Source: an uncultured Prevotellaceae bacterium (lineage in GTDB: Bacteria > Bacteroidota > Bacteroidia > Bacteroidales > Bacteroidaceae). Taken from it: 63,909 nt of DNA. A program made the position numbers and the translations under genes. A model generated the notes under the pieces. The model ran no database searches, was not told where the DNA came from, and was given only the letters and a program-made list of their open reading frames with translations. Positions 26,350 through 35,588 of this stretch are shown here, in pieces. How positions within the stretch are numbered: the first letter of the stretch is position 1; every line of letters begins with the position of its first letter. The DNA is taken from positions 1 through 63,909 of the forward strand of contig CACWOS010000045.1 in NCBI GenBank assembly GCA_902762565.1, read 5' to 3'.

Positions 26350-27738
26350 TTACTTTTTTACCTTTTCTCTGATATGTTCCTCATACTCCGCCAGCTCACG
26401 CTCACCGATGTGCGCCAGTCCGTAGTGCTCATCATGCTGCGAGAAGTCGAGGCCCACCTTTTCACTATACTCTGACACGCGCATGGGAATCAGACTGTCG
26501 ATAAGTTTATAGCCCAGCCAACTCATGGCGAAAGTATAGACGAAGACGATGACGATGGCCAGCAGATGGTAGAGGAAGATGACAAAGCCGTCCCATGTGC
26601 CGGCGATGAGGCCCTCCTGAATAAAGATACCCGTCAGCACCGTGCCGAAGATACCACCCGTGCCGTGAGTGGGGAACACGTCGAGGGCATCGTCGATATT
26701 GGAGTGTGAACGCCAGTAGACAGCGATGTTACAAATCAGTGTGATGACGAAAGCAATGAAAATACTTTGTCCCACGGTGACGTAACCAGCCGAAGGCGTG
26801 ATGGCCACCAGACCAACTACACAACCCACGGCGGCACCCATGGCCGACGGTTTGCGGCCGCGCAGACAGTCAAAGAATATCCATGTCATCATGGCCGTTG
26901 CCGAGGCGGTGTTGGTGTTCAGGAACGCCTTGATGGCCTGACCGTCAGCATGCAGCGACGAGCCGGCATTGAAACCAAACCAACCCAGCCACAGCATGGC
27001 GGCACCTAGCAGTACAAAGGGAATGTTGGCCGGTTCACTCTTGCGCGTCTCAGCCTTGCGTCGTCCCAGATAGATGGCACCTGCCAAGGCAGCCACACCG
27101 CTCGATGCATGTACCACGATACCACCGGCGAAGTCGATGACGCCCCACTTCATGAACAGTCCCTCGGGGTGCCACGTCATGTGGGCCAGCGGACAGTAGA
27201 TGATGAAGAAGAAGAACATCATGAAGAACATATACGCCGAGAACCTGACGCGCTCAGCAAACGAACCCGTAATCAGCGACGGGGTGATGATGGCGAACTT
27301 CATCTGGAACAGGGCAAACAATGCCAGAGGAATGGTTGCACCACCTAATATATTACCTGCCGGCGTGGTATAGACCTCGGCACCTACGTTCTGGAACATC
27401 AGGAATGTCAACGGATTGCCGATCACACCACCGATATCGTCGCCAAAGCACAGCGAGAAGCCGACCACCACCCACAGCACCGAAATCAGTCCCATGGCGA
27501 TGAACGACTGCAGCATCGTTGAGATGACATTCTTCGCACCCACCATGCCGCCATAGAAGAACGACAGTCCGGGTGTCATCATCAGCACAAAAATAGTGGC
27601 GGTAATCAGCCAAGCCACATCGGCAGCCGATATCACCGACCAGTCACACTCGAACGACGGTTCTCCTACCGCCAATCCTGCCACGGCTATCAGCGTCATC
27701 GCCGTCATCAGGATTATCCATCTTTTCTTAATCTTCAT
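26350..27738 (-). CDS. amtB: ammonium transporter (Amt/Rh family), long form with signal-like N terminus
   Basis: 462 residues, about 11-12 hydrophobic helices. Conserved Amt segments: FFYGGMVGAKNVISTMLQS, DFAGGIVVHASSGVAALAG, LGWFGFNAGSS and HGTGGIFGTVLTGIF with pore histidines. A signal-like helix precedes the core (MKIKKRWIILMTAMTLIAV). No P-II gene is adjacent; glnK sits with a second transporter at 43.5-45.2 kb. First gene of an amtB-asnB unit with the conserved three-box promoter. Confidence 0.92.
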   Translation of the reverse strand: MKIKKRWIILMTAMTLIAVAGLAVGEPSFECDWSVISAADVAWLITATIFVLMMTPGLSFFYGGMVGAKNVISTMLQSFIAMGLISVLWVVVGFSLCFGDDIGGVIGNPLTFLMFQNVGAEVYTTPAGNILGGATIPLALFALFQMKFAIITPSLITGSFAERVRFSAYMFFMMFFFFIIYCPLAHMTWHPEGLFMKWGVIDFAGGIVVHASSGVAALAGAIYLGRRKAETRKSEPANIPFVLLGAAMLWLGWFGFNAGSSLHADGQAIKAFLNTNTASATAMMTWIFFDCLRGRKPSAMGAAVGCVVGLVAITPSAGYVTVGQSIFIAFVITLICNIAVYWRSHSNIDDALDVFPTHGTGGIFGTVLTGIFIQEGLIAGTWDGFVIFLYHLLAIVIVFVYTFAMSWLGYKLIDSLIPMRVSEYSEKVGLDFSQHDEHYGLAHIGERELAEYEEHIREKVKK

Positions 27739-27770
27739 ACCTTTTTTTACCTTTTGTTCGTTTCAAGATG

Positions 27771-27929
27771 CAAAGGTATAACAAAAAAGAAAGGAAGCCA
27801 TCAACTTCCTTCCTTTTTGTTTGTTAAACGCCAGTCAATATAACATTATGTAAAGTAATTGGCGGCAAATATTGTCACTTTGCTTAACTTTTGGCTTAAT
27901 TTTGCGTCATATTGTTACAAATCGTCATT
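27771..27929 (-). promoter_or_regulatory. nitrogen three-box control module of amtB-asnB
   Basis: Read on the minus strand: box A AATGACGATTTGTAAC (27929-27914), box B TTTACATAATGTTA (27854-27841), box C TTAACAAACAAAAAGGAAG (27827-27809), -7 TACCTTTG (27778-27771). From TTTGTAAC to box C is 94 bp, from box B to box C 27 bp, from box C to -7 49 bp, the same as upstream of glnA and glnK. Box A overlaps the end of the carB stop codon. Confidence 0.8.
27781..27821 (-). terminator. terminator of the pyrG-purF-carA-carB transcript
   Basis: On the minus strand AAGGAAG (27811-27805... left arm) pairs with CTTCCTT (27797-27791) around a 7-base loop and is followed by a T-rich run. Its first arm abuts box C of the amtB control module. 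Confidence 0.65.
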
Positions 27930-29628
27930 ATAGGTACGACAGATAGAGGTAGTTGGTCTGTGCAGGATACTCGGCAGCGAGGGTGTCAATCTGGTTGACG
28001 GTGGGCACGAGACCGAGCATCTTGCGCCATTTGCGAATGGTGAGACCGGCCTGCTCCATCTTCATGCGGTGCTCCAAACCGACGGCACGGGCAATCTGGA
28101 AATCGCTGAAGCCGTAGACCTTGGCGGCACGCAGCAGCAGGGCAACCTCGGGCGACTGTAGGTACTCCTTGAACTCGCTAGGTTCCATGAATTCTGAAAC
28201 CTCCGACAGGTGGGTGTACTCATGCAACTGCTCGTCGATATTGACGATATGCTTCAGCTTCTCAAGGAACCAGCGGTCAATCTTGGTCAGCTGATGAATC
28301 TGCTCAACGCTATAGCCCATTTGTAGGGCCTTCGATACCACGAAGACACGCATGTCGGTAGGCTCGTGCAGAGAGGTGGCAATGTCGGCAATCTTGATCT
28401 CATGATTCTCCACAAAGCCGTGCATGCCCTGTCCTATCATGCGGAGACCCTTCTGTAGGGCTTCCTCGAAGGTACGACCGATGGCCATCACCTCACCCAC
28501 CGACTTCATCGATGAGCCCAGCTGGCGTTTCACACCATGGAACTTGGTGAGATCCCAACGCGGAATCTTAACGACCACGTAGTCGAGGGCGGGCTCGAAG
28601 AAGGCGCTGGTGGTCTTCGTCACTGAGTTCTTCAGGTCGAAGAGACCGTAGCCGAGACCCAGTTTGGCAGCAACGAAAGCCAAGGGATAGCCGGTGGCCT
28701 TACTGGCGAGTGCCGACGAACGCGACAGACGGGCGTTGACCTCGATGACACGATAGTCCTCGCTGTTGGGGTCGAGAGCGTACTGCACGTTACACTCGCC
28801 GACGATGCCGATATGGCGGATAATCTTGATGGCAAGGGCACGCAGCTTGTGATACTCTGAGTTGGTAAGCGTCTGCGAGGGAGCAACGACGATCGATTCT
28901 CCCGTATGGATGCCGAGGGGGTCGAAGTTCTCCATGTTACAAACGGTGATGCAGTTGTCGTATTGGTCGCGCACCACCTCGTACTCTATCTCCTTCCAAC
29001 CTTTGAGCGATTTCTCCACCAATACCTGGGGCGAGAACGAGAAGGCCTCCTCAGCCTGCGCTAGGAGTTGTTCCTCGTTGTCACAGAAGCCAGAGCCCAA
29101 ACCACCGAGGGCGTAGGCGGCTCGAAGAATGACGGGGAAGCCAAGTTCATGGGCAGCCTTCTGTACTTCCTCAACAGTTGAGCAGGCTTCACTCTTGATA
29201 GTTTTTACATCTATCTCGTCGAGCTTCTTCACGAAGAGGTCACGGTCTTCGGTGTCGATAATGGCCTGAACGGGAGTACCCAGCACCTTGACACCATATT
29301 TTTCCAGGATACCCTTTTCGTAAAGTTCCACACCGCAGTTCAGGGCCGTCTGACCACCGAACGACAGCAGGATGCCGTCAGGACGTTCTTTTTCAATGAT
29401 GCGCTCTACAAACTCGGGCGTCACAGGTTGGAAATACACGGTGTCAGCCACATCCTTCGAGGTCTGCACCGTCGCAATATTGGGGTTAATCAGCACCGAG
29501 TGGATACCCTCTTCCTTCAGCGCCTTCAATGCCTGTGCACCGCTATAGTCGAACTCACCGGCCTGACCAATCTTCAGGGCACCGGAGCCCAACAATAGTA
29601 CCTTCTTTATATCTTTCTTCTCCATCAT
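27928..29628 (-). CDS. carB: half-length carbamoyl-phosphate synthase large subunit (first ATP-grasp half and oligomerisation domain)
   Basis: 566 residues, about half of the usual 1070. Residues 1-400 are the N-terminal carboxyphosphate ATP-grasp half ([64 protein letters not shown]), closer in wording to eukaryotic CPS II/CAD than to E. coli. Residues about 400-550 are the oligomerisation domain. The protein stops just after [20 protein letters not shown], where the second half would begin. A +1 frame adds only a few codons before another stop, and no second half follows: the amtB control module starts at the stop codon. Start overlaps the carA stop (ATGA). The protein may work as a homodimer, or the second half may lie elsewhere. 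Confidence 0.88.
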   Translation of the reverse strand: MMEKKDIKKVLLLGSGALKIGQAGEFDYSGAQALKALKEEGIHSVLINPNIATVQTSKDVADTVYFQPVTPEFVERIIEKERPDGILLSFGGQTALNCGVELYEKGILEKYGVKVLGTPVQAIIDTEDRDLFVKKLDEIDVKTIKSEACSTVEEVQKAAHELGFPVILRAAYALGGLGSGFCDNEEQLLAQAEEAFSFSPQVLVEKSLKGWKEIEYEVVRDQYDNCITVCNMENFDPLGIHTGESIVVAPSQTLTNSEYHKLRALAIKIIRHIGIVGECNVQYALDPNSEDYRVIEVNARLSRSSALASKATGYPLAFVAAKLGLGYGLFDLKNSVTKTTSAFFEPALDYVVVKIPRWDLTKFHGVKRQLGSSMKSVGEVMAIGRTFEEALQKGLRMIGQGMHGFVENHEIKIADIATSLHEPTDMRVFVVSKALQMGYSVEQIHQLTKIDRWFLEKLKHIVNIDEQLHEYTHLSEVSEFMEPSEFKEYLQSPEVALLLRAAKVYGFSDFQIARAVGLEHRMKMEQAGLTIRKWRKMLGLVPTVNQIDTLAAEYPAQTNYLYLSYL

Positions 29629-30710
29629 CCTAACATCTTTACGAATTCATCAAACAAAAACTCTGTGTCCACGGGGCCTGAGCAAGCCTCGGGGTGGAAC
29701 TGGGCCGACATCCAGGGGTTCTTCTTGTGGCGGATGCCCTCGTTAGAACCGTCGTTCATATTCACGAAGAGCGGTTCCCATTCGGCAGGCAATGTCTTGT
29801 CGTCAACGGCATAGCCGTGGTTCTGCGAAGTGATGAAGCAACGTGTAGTGCCCACCTGCTGAACAGGTTGGTTGTGTGAACGGTGACCGTACTTCAGTTT
29901 GTAGGTGTTCGCACCTGCGGCACGTGCCAGCAGCTGGTTGCCGAGACAGATGCCCATGCAAGGCTTCACCTCTGGGTTATTCAGGAACGTACGGATGTGA
30001 GCCACCGTCTTCTCGCAACGCTCAGGGTCGCCAGGGCCATTCGCCAAGAAGAGTCCGTCGAACTCCAACTGGTTGAAGTCATAATCCCAAGGCACACGCT
30101 CCACCTCAATACCGCGACGAATGAGACAGCGGATGATGTTCGCTTTCACGCCGCAATCGACGAGGACCACGCGCTTGTTGGCACCTTCGTTGTAGGTGAT
30201 GACCTCCTTGCAGCTGACCTGCTCCACCCAGTTCACAGAGCCGTAGTCTAGACTATCTAGATGATCTAGTCTATCTAGACCTTCTAGGATAATTTTACCC
30301 ATCATCACGCCGTGCTCACGCAACACCTTTGTCAATCGGCGGGTGTCAATGCCTGTAATGCCAGGCACCTTCTCACGCTTCAGCCAACTGGCCAACGACT
30401 CCTTGGCATTCCAGTGCGAATATGTCTCACTATAGTCAGCCACCACGAGCGCTTTGGCGTGGATGCGGTCGCTCTCCATAAACAGCGGCAGACCGTCGGC
30501 ACCGTTGCCGGTATCAGGTACACCGTAGTTGCCTATCAGCGGGAATGTCGTCACCAGTATTTGACCCGCATAGCTGGGGTCTGTCAGACTCTCTGGATAG
30601 CCCGACATGGCGGTGTTGAATACCACCTCGCCACTGGTGTTTCCGTCGAATCCAAACGACCAACCACAGAACGTCGTACCATCTTCGAGTATTAACCTTG
30701 CTTGTCTCAT
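29625..30710 (-). CDS. carA: carbamoyl-phosphate synthase small subunit (glutaminase)
   Basis: 361 residues. The N-terminal CarA domain ([32 protein letters not shown]) is followed by a class I glutaminase with nucleophile Cys255 in GICLGNQ and the HPEACSGP His/Glu. Residues 142-156 read [15 protein letters not shown], encoded by an in-frame 9-bp CTAG array; normal CarA proteins do not have this repeat. It hydrolyses glutamine and passes ammonia to CarB. Overlaps carB by 4 bp. Confidence 0.93.
   Translation of the reverse strand: MRQARLILEDGTTFCGWSFGFDGNTSGEVVFNTAMSGYPESLTDPSYAGQILVTTFPLIGNYGVPDTGNGADGLPLFMESDRIHAKALVVADYSETYSHWNAKESLASWLKREKVPGITGIDTRRLTKVLREHGVMMGKIILEGLDRLDHLDSLDYGSVNWVEQVSCKEVITYNEGANKRVVLVDCGVKANIIRCLIRRGIEVERVPWDYDFNQLEFDGLFLANGPGDPERCEKTVAHIRTFLNNPEVKPCMGICLGNQLLARAAGANTYKLKYGHRSHNQPVQQVGTTRCFITSQNHGYAVDDKTLPAEWEPLFVNMNDGSNEGIRHKKNPWMSAQFHPEACSGPVDTEFLFDEFVKMLG
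30248..30287. repeat. CTAG nonamer array, copy 3, in frame inside carA
   Basis: CTAG starts at 30248, 30257, 30266, 30275 and 30284, exactly 9 bp apart, so each unit adds three residues (Leu-Asp-x or Leu-Glu-x with the uncommon CTA codon). Confidence 0.88.
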
Positions 30711-30715
30711 ATATC

Positions 30716-32470
30716 TTATTGTTCTCTCTTTAATTTCTGCTCAACATAATTAATAAACGCCTGATTCACCAATTTATTGCCGCCTGGCGTGGGGTAATGC
30801 CCCGTAAAGTACCAGTCGCCCGGATGATTGGGGCATGCCTCGTGCAGTCCCTCGATGCTCTGGAATACCAGTTCGATGGGGGCCTGCATGTCGGCAGGGC
30901 ACAGCATCTCGACGATTTTCTGGTTAATCTCATCGACGGTGAAAGGCTCATAGACGGCACGTACACAGTTCTGCATCTGTTCCTTTGGTTTTTCCAGTTC
31001 ACGTTTGCAGGCCAAGTAGGTGTCGTTCACCAACTGCCAAAGGCCGCGCTCCTCGATGAGTGCCATCGTGGCGCGGAAGGCACAGAACTCCTCCAGACGG
31101 GCCATATCGATGCCGTAGTAGTCGGGATAGCGTATCTGCGGCGACGAGCTGACCATCACAATCTTCTTGGGGTGCAGACGGTCGAGAATCTTGAAGATGC
31201 TTTCGCGCAGTGTCGTACCGCGAACAATGCTATCATCGATGATAACGAGGTTGTCCTCGTAGGGTCTGAGCGAGCCGTAGCTGATGTCATAGACGTGGGC
31301 AGCGAGGTCGTTGCGCTCAGAGTTGTCAGCAATGAACGTGCGCATCTTGATGTCCTTCCAGACGACTTTTTCTGTGCGCACTTCGCCATGAAGTTTACGG
31401 AAGCCGTCGGTCATGCCGTAGTAGGCGACCTCAGCGGTATTGGGGATATACGAGAATACCGTATTGGCGACGTCGCCATCGATGGCTTTCAGGATAGCAG
31501 GCGTCAGTTGCTCGCCCAGTCGTTTGCGTTCCTGATAGATGTCACGATCGGAACCGCGACTGAAATAGATGCGCTCGAAACTACAGGCGCTAAGCTCTTG
31601 GGCTGGCATAATCTGTTCCAAATGGCTCTCGCCGTTTTTGCGGACGATAAGTGCCTGACCGGGATTCAACTCACGAACGTCCTCAGCCTGCAGGTCAAAG
31701 GTGGTCTGCAGCACAGGGCGCTCGCTGGCCAGTGCGATGATCTCGTCGTCCTGATACCAGAACGCAGGACGGATGCCCCACGGGTCGCGCACGCTGAACA
31801 TCTCGCCCGAACCCGTCAGGCCGCACATCACGTAGCCACCGTCGTAGTGGCACATTGTCTTCTTCAGTACGTTGGCCATCTCCACGTGATTATCGATGTA
31901 GTCGGTGATATCGGTACCTTGCAATCCCTGTTCCTTGGCCTCCTGAAACAGGCGTTCCACCTCGCGGTCCAGACGGTGGCCCATCAGTTCCAGCGTGATG
32001 TATGAGTCGCCATAGATACGCGGCGACTGGCCCTGCTCCGTCAAGAAACGGAATACCTCGTCGATGTTCGTCATGTTAAAGTTGCCGCAGAGACAGAGGT
32101 TCTTGGCGCGCCAGTTGTTACGGCGCAGGAAAGGGTGTACAAACGTCAGACCGCTCTTGCCTGTGGTTGAATAGCGCAGATGACCCATCAGCAGCTCGCC
32201 CTTCATCTCTTCCGTCACACGACTGAATATCTCGGTGATGGCGTCCTTGCCCTCAGCCTTCTCACGGAACATATACTCCGTGCCGGGCTCGTTCTTCAGA
32301 CTGACAGAGGCGATACCGGCACCCTCTTGTCCGCGGTTGTGCTGCTTCTCCATCATCAGGTACAGCTTGTTGAAACCATAGGCCCACGTACCGTACTTCT
32401 TTTCGTAGTAGTCCAGGGGCTTCAACAGGCGAATCATCGCCACACCACACTCATGCTTCAGTTGTTCCAT
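30716..32470 (-). CDS. purF: amidophosphoribosyltransferase-like protein, long Bacteroidota type
   Basis: 584 residues from the ATG at 32470, which puts the class II glutaminase Cys at position 8 (MEQLKHE then CGVAM), as expected for a self-cleaved propeptide. The domain has NRGQEGAG and LRYSTTGKSG; the PRPP-binding loop is VIIDDSIVRGTT. It is longer than the purF of E. coli, with an insertion after the catalytic Cys (DYYEKKYGTWAYGFNK). The reaction is expected to be PRPP plus glutamine to phosphoribosylamine, but this paralogue sits with carA, carB and pyrG, not with purine genes, so a different role is possible. Confidence 0.85.
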   Translation of the reverse strand: MEQLKHECGVAMIRLLKPLDYYEKKYGTWAYGFNKLYLMMEKQHNRGQEGAGIASVSLKNEPGTEYMFREKAEGKDAITEIFSRVTEEMKGELLMGHLRYSTTGKSGLTFVHPFLRRNNWRAKNLCLCGNFNMTNIDEVFRFLTEQGQSPRIYGDSYITLELMGHRLDREVERLFQEAKEQGLQGTDITDYIDNHVEMANVLKKTMCHYDGGYVMCGLTGSGEMFSVRDPWGIRPAFWYQDDEIIALASERPVLQTTFDLQAEDVRELNPGQALIVRKNGESHLEQIMPAQELSACSFERIYFSRGSDRDIYQERKRLGEQLTPAILKAIDGDVANTVFSYIPNTAEVAYYGMTDGFRKLHGEVRTEKVVWKDIKMRTFIADNSERNDLAAHVYDISYGSLRPYEDNLVIIDDSIVRGTTLRESIFKILDRLHPKKIVMVSSSPQIRYPDYYGIDMARLEEFCAFRATMALIEERGLWQLVNDTYLACKRELEKPKEQMQNCVRAVYEPFTVDEINQKIVEMLCPADMQAPIELVFQSIEGLHEACPNHPGDWYFTGHYPTPGGNKLVNQAFINYVEQKLKREQ

Positions 32471-32514
32471 ATTTCGACCACGATTGCAACGCCACACTCT
32501 GCTTGCAGAGAATT

Positions 32515-34125
32515 TCACGAATTAGACGAATTACAAGCTTTTACGAACGACATAAACAGCGGATGTGGATGCAGCACCGTCGAAGAGTACTCCGGGTGGA
32601 ACTGTGCACCGATGTACCAGCGCTTCTCTGGAATCTCGACAGTCTCAACAAGGTCGGCAGCGGGATTGATGCCTACACACTTCATGCCAGCCTGCTCGTA
32701 TTCTTCCTTGTATTTATTGTTGAACTCATAACGATGGCGGTGTCTCTCACGGATGGTCGTAGCTTTTCCGTAGGCCTCCGCAACACGACTGCCTTCTCGC
32801 AGCTCACAATCATAGGCACCCAATCGCATAGTACCGCCCATCTGCGTAATGTTTTTCTGCTCCTCCATCATGTCGATGACGTTATGGGGCGTGTCAGGAT
32901 TCATCTCGGCACTATTGGCATCCTTGTAGCCCAGCACGTTGCGAGCAAACTCGATGACCATCATCTGCATACCCAGACAGATGCCGAAGGTGGGAATGTC
33001 CTGCGTACGGCAGTACTCGGCCGCAACGATCTTTCCCTCGATGCCGCGCTGTCCGAAGCCCGGACAGATGACGATACCTGCCATACCCTCCAACTGTGTG
33101 GCGACGTTGTCTGTCGTCAACCCCTCGCTATTCACGAAATGCAGCTTTGCCTTCACATCGTTGTAGATGCCCGCCAGATTCAGACTCTCGCGGATGCTCT
33201 TGTAGGCATCCTGCAGGTCGTACTTCCCCACCAGACCGATATGCACCTCGCGCTTGGCGTTGCGCTGCTTGGCGAGGAAGTCGTGCCATGGTTTCATGGC
33301 AGGCGTCTCACCGACGGGGATACCGATTTTGCGCATGATGGCGGCGTCGAGTCCCTGCCGCTGCATGCTGACAGGCACCTCGTAGATGCTGGGCATATCC
33401 TCGCTCTGCACGACGCATTCCAGGTCGACATTACAGAACGACGCCACCTTCAGGCGTATAGCGTCGCTGAGGTGGCGTTCGGTTCTGAGGACAAGGATGT
33501 CCGGCTGAATACCCATGCCCTGCAGTTCCTTCACGCTGTGCTGCGTAGGTTTCGTCTTCAGCTCCTCAGCCGCCTTCAGATAGGGGACATACGTCAGATG
33601 CACACACACCGCATCGCGCCCCAGCTGCCAGCGCAACTGTCGGATGGCCTCCATAAACGGTGCGCTCTCGATGTCGCCAATCGTACCACCCACCTCGGTG
33701 ATGACGAAGTCCAACTGCTCGTCCTTTTCCTCTTCGCGCAGCATGCGGCGCTTAATCTCGTCGGTGATGTGCGGCACTACCTGGATCGTCTTGCCCAGAT
33801 AGTCGCCGTGGCGCTCACGGTCGATGACCGTCTTGTAGATGCGCCCTGTCGTTATAGAGTTGTTTCGTGTTGTGAGTATGCCTGTAAATCGCTCGTAGTG
33901 TCCCAAGTCCAGGTCCGTTTCGAAACCATCCTCCGTCACGTAGCACTCACCGTGTTCATAAGGATTCAGCGTGCCCGGGTCGATGTTGATGTAGGGGTCG
34001 AATTTCTGGATGGTTACCTTGTAGCCGCGAGCCTGCAGGAGTTTTCCGATGGAGGCGGAAATAATGCCTTTTCCCAACGAGGAAACGACACCGCCTGTGA
34101 CAAAAATATACTTTCTCCGACCCAT
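32515..34125 (-). CDS. pyrG: CTP synthase
   Basis: 536 residues from ATG 34125 (MGRRKYIFVTGGVVSSLGKG), the family's normal start; upstream in-frame codons come from a tandem repeat in the leader. The synthetase domain carries YINIDPGTLNPYEHGECYVTEDG; the class I glutaminase has FGICLGMQM and FHPEYSS. It converts UTP to CTP with glutamine. First gene of the pyrG-purF-carA-carB run (44-bp and 5-bp gaps, then an overlap), which joins pyrimidine synthesis to nitrogen control. Confidence 0.95.
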   Translation of the reverse strand: MGRRKYIFVTGGVVSSLGKGIISASIGKLLQARGYKVTIQKFDPYINIDPGTLNPYEHGECYVTEDGFETDLDLGHYERFTGILTTRNNSITTGRIYKTVIDRERHGDYLGKTIQVVPHITDEIKRRMLREEEKDEQLDFVITEVGGTIGDIESAPFMEAIRQLRWQLGRDAVCVHLTYVPYLKAAEELKTKPTQHSVKELQGMGIQPDILVLRTERHLSDAIRLKVASFCNVDLECVVQSEDMPSIYEVPVSMQRQGLDAAIMRKIGIPVGETPAMKPWHDFLAKQRNAKREVHIGLVGKYDLQDAYKSIRESLNLAGIYNDVKAKLHFVNSEGLTTDNVATQLEGMAGIVICPGFGQRGIEGKIVAAEYCRTQDIPTFGICLGMQMMVIEFARNVLGYKDANSAEMNPDTPHNVIDMMEEQKNITQMGGTMRLGAYDCELREGSRVAEAYGKATTIRERHRHRYEFNNKYKEEYEQAGMKCVGINPAADLVETVEIPEKRWYIGAQFHPEYSSTVLHPHPLFMSFVKACNSSNS

Positions 34126-34130
34126 GGTCT

Positions 34131-34200
34131 GAGTGTGGCGTTCTCTCTTTGAGAGTGTGGCGTTCTCTCTTTGAGAGTGTGGCGTTGCAATGCAATGCAA
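34131..34200. repeat. 22-bp and 5-bp tandem repeats in the pyrG leader
   Basis: GAGTGTGGCGTTCTCTCTTT plus GA is present at 34131-34152 and 34153-34174, with a third partial unit to about 34186, then a pentamer repeat (TGCAA/GCAAT) to about 34200. All lie in the 5' leader of pyrG between its promoter and start codon. Confidence 0.8.
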
Positions 34201-34234
34201 TGTATCCATAAAAACAATTGTATTTTACGGACTG

Positions 34235-34391
34235 CAAAATTACTGTTTTTTGCACGAATTTCCATTGTTTTACCTGTTTTTTTGATTGTTAAATATAGGA
34301 ACTCCTAACATTTTGTAATGTTTTACACGCGTCTTTCTCGTCGTTTGCTAACAATTTGATATAAAAACATTCCGTTATGTTACAAATAGTC
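34235..34391 (-). promoter_or_regulatory. nitrogen three-box control module of pyrG-purF-carA-carB
   Basis: On the minus strand: box A TTTGTAAC (34386-34379), box B ATTACAAAATGTTA (34319-34306), box C TTAACAATCAAAA (34292-34280), -7 TAATTTTG (34242-34235). Spacings are 94, 27 and 50 bp, matching the modules of glnA, glnK and amtB. The divergent pgeF gene starts beyond box A. Confidence 0.75.
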
Positions 34392-34440
34392 AAAAGCAAG
34401 AAATTTTTCTGATTGATGCTATTAACACACAAATAATTCG

Positions 34441-34448
34441 TAACTTTG
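34441..34448 (+). promoter_or_regulatory. -7 element of pgeF
   Basis: TAACTTTG 19 bases before the ATG at 34467. It rules out the in-frame TTG at 34446 as a start. Confidence 0.6.
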
Positions 34449-34466
34449 CACAGAAAAAAAAGGCAA

Positions 34467-35228
34467 ATGAAGCAACCGATATTACTATATTACGATATAC
34501 ATCCCGACGTGGTAGCATTTAGCACTACCCGCCAAGGAGGATTCAGCACAGGGCGCTACGGCCAGTTCAACATCAATCGCTACTGTGGCGACACTGACGA
34601 GGCCATCCGCCAGAACCGTGCCTTGTTGTGTCAACTGCTTGATATCCGTGATGACCAACTCATCATGCCTCATCAAGTGCATAAGACAGAGATTGCTGTC
34701 GTTGATGAGAATCGGGACAGCAACCTTGAGGGCGTTGATGCGCTGATGACTAATGTCTCGGGGCTCTGTATAGGTGTATCGACAGCTGACTGCATTCCTG
34801 TACTGCTCTATGACCCCATACATCATGCCGTCTGTGCCATTCATGCCGGGTGGCGGGGCACAGTCCAACGTATCGTAGAGAAAGCCGTCAGCAAGATGAC
34901 GGAAGTCTATGGTTCTTGTCCTACAGATATCGTTGCCCAGATTGGTCCTGGCATCAGCCTTGACAGTTTCGAGGTAGGCGACGAGGTGTACGACGCCTTT
35001 ACCCATGCGGGTTTTGACATGTCATCCATTAGTGAACGCAGGGATAAGTGGCACATCGACTTGCCTGAGTGCAATCGGCAGCAACTCATGGCTGCTGGTG
35101 TAGCAGAGGCTCACATCTCCGTTGCAGCTATCTGTACTGTCAAGCATGCTGAGACCTTCTTCTCTGCCCGTCGCCTGGGCATTGAGTCGGGTCGCATCTT
35201 CACAGGCATCGTCTGCAAACAAAGATGA
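34467..35228 (+). CDS. pgeF: peptidoglycan editing factor PgeF (laccase-domain protein)
   Basis: 253 residues, normal for the family. Start ATG 34467. Zn-binding motifs: QVHKTEIAVV, STADCIPVLLYD, AIHAGWRG and GPGISLDSFEVG. PgeF removes L-Ser misincorporated into the peptidoglycan stem. The 3' end converges with a decayed LD-carboxypeptidase gene, another murein enzyme. Confidence 0.88.
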   Translation: MKQPILLYYDIHPDVVAFSTTRQGGFSTGRYGQFNINRYCGDTDEAIRQNRALLCQLLDIRDDQLIMPHQVHKTEIAVVDENRDSNLEGVDALMTNVSGLCIGVSTADCIPVLLYDPIHHAVCAIHAGWRGTVQRIVEKAVSKMTEVYGSCPTDIVAQIGPGISLDSFEVGDEVYDAFTHAGFDMSSISERRDKWHIDLPECNRQQLMAAGVAEAHISVAAICTVKHAETFFSARRLGIESGRIFTGIVCKQR

Positions 35229-35550
35229 CGAAGAATGATGTTGGAATTGAACGACCCGAAGATGATGCCCTTGACGCGTTCGAAATCCAGTTGCAGGCGC
35301 AATGTATAGAACCGTAGCCGCCTCGTGTACAGACAATGGCCTTGATGCTGTCGTCTTCGAGTGCCCATAGCATATCGGCAGCTCGTTCGTCGGCGGTTCC
35401 TGAATAGGCATCGACTTCCAGACTAGTGGTGTGAGGGCCTATTACTGGGTGCAATCCCCAACTTCTGATGATTTCTGCCGCTTGCAGAATGGCCTCCTCT
35501 GGCATCCAATAGGCAGGGGATACAAGAGCTACTTTGTCGCCTGCCTTCAA
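35206..35550 (-). pseudogene. remnant of an LD-carboxypeptidase (peptidase S66)
   Basis: The start is intact for about 85 residues (VALVSPAYWMPEEAILQAAE, DERAADMLWALEDDSIKAIVCTRGGYGS). After RGGYG the frame loses similarity, while a neighbouring frame reads LQLDFERVKGIIFGSFN, a segment found about 130-150 residues further on in the family. So an internal deletion and frameshift have destroyed the gene, and its end is lost under pgeF. The long palindromic repeat lies 39 bp upstream. Confidence 0.75.
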
Positions 35551-35588
35551 ATAGGGTGTAAATAGTAATTCATCTGGATACTTTTATG

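Noticed and set aside
27900-27960. Single-base frameshift as cause of the short CarB
   Set aside because: The shifted frame adds only a few residues before a stop, and the following DNA is the amtB control region, not carB.
32503-34152. Long plus-strand open frame (549 codons) opposite pyrG
   Set aside because: Antisense shadow of pyrG with a His/Leu/Val-rich translation and no recognisable domain.
34280-34386. Three-box module as the control region of pgeF
   Set aside because: Order and spacing of boxes to the -7 element fit only the minus-strand direction, toward pyrG.
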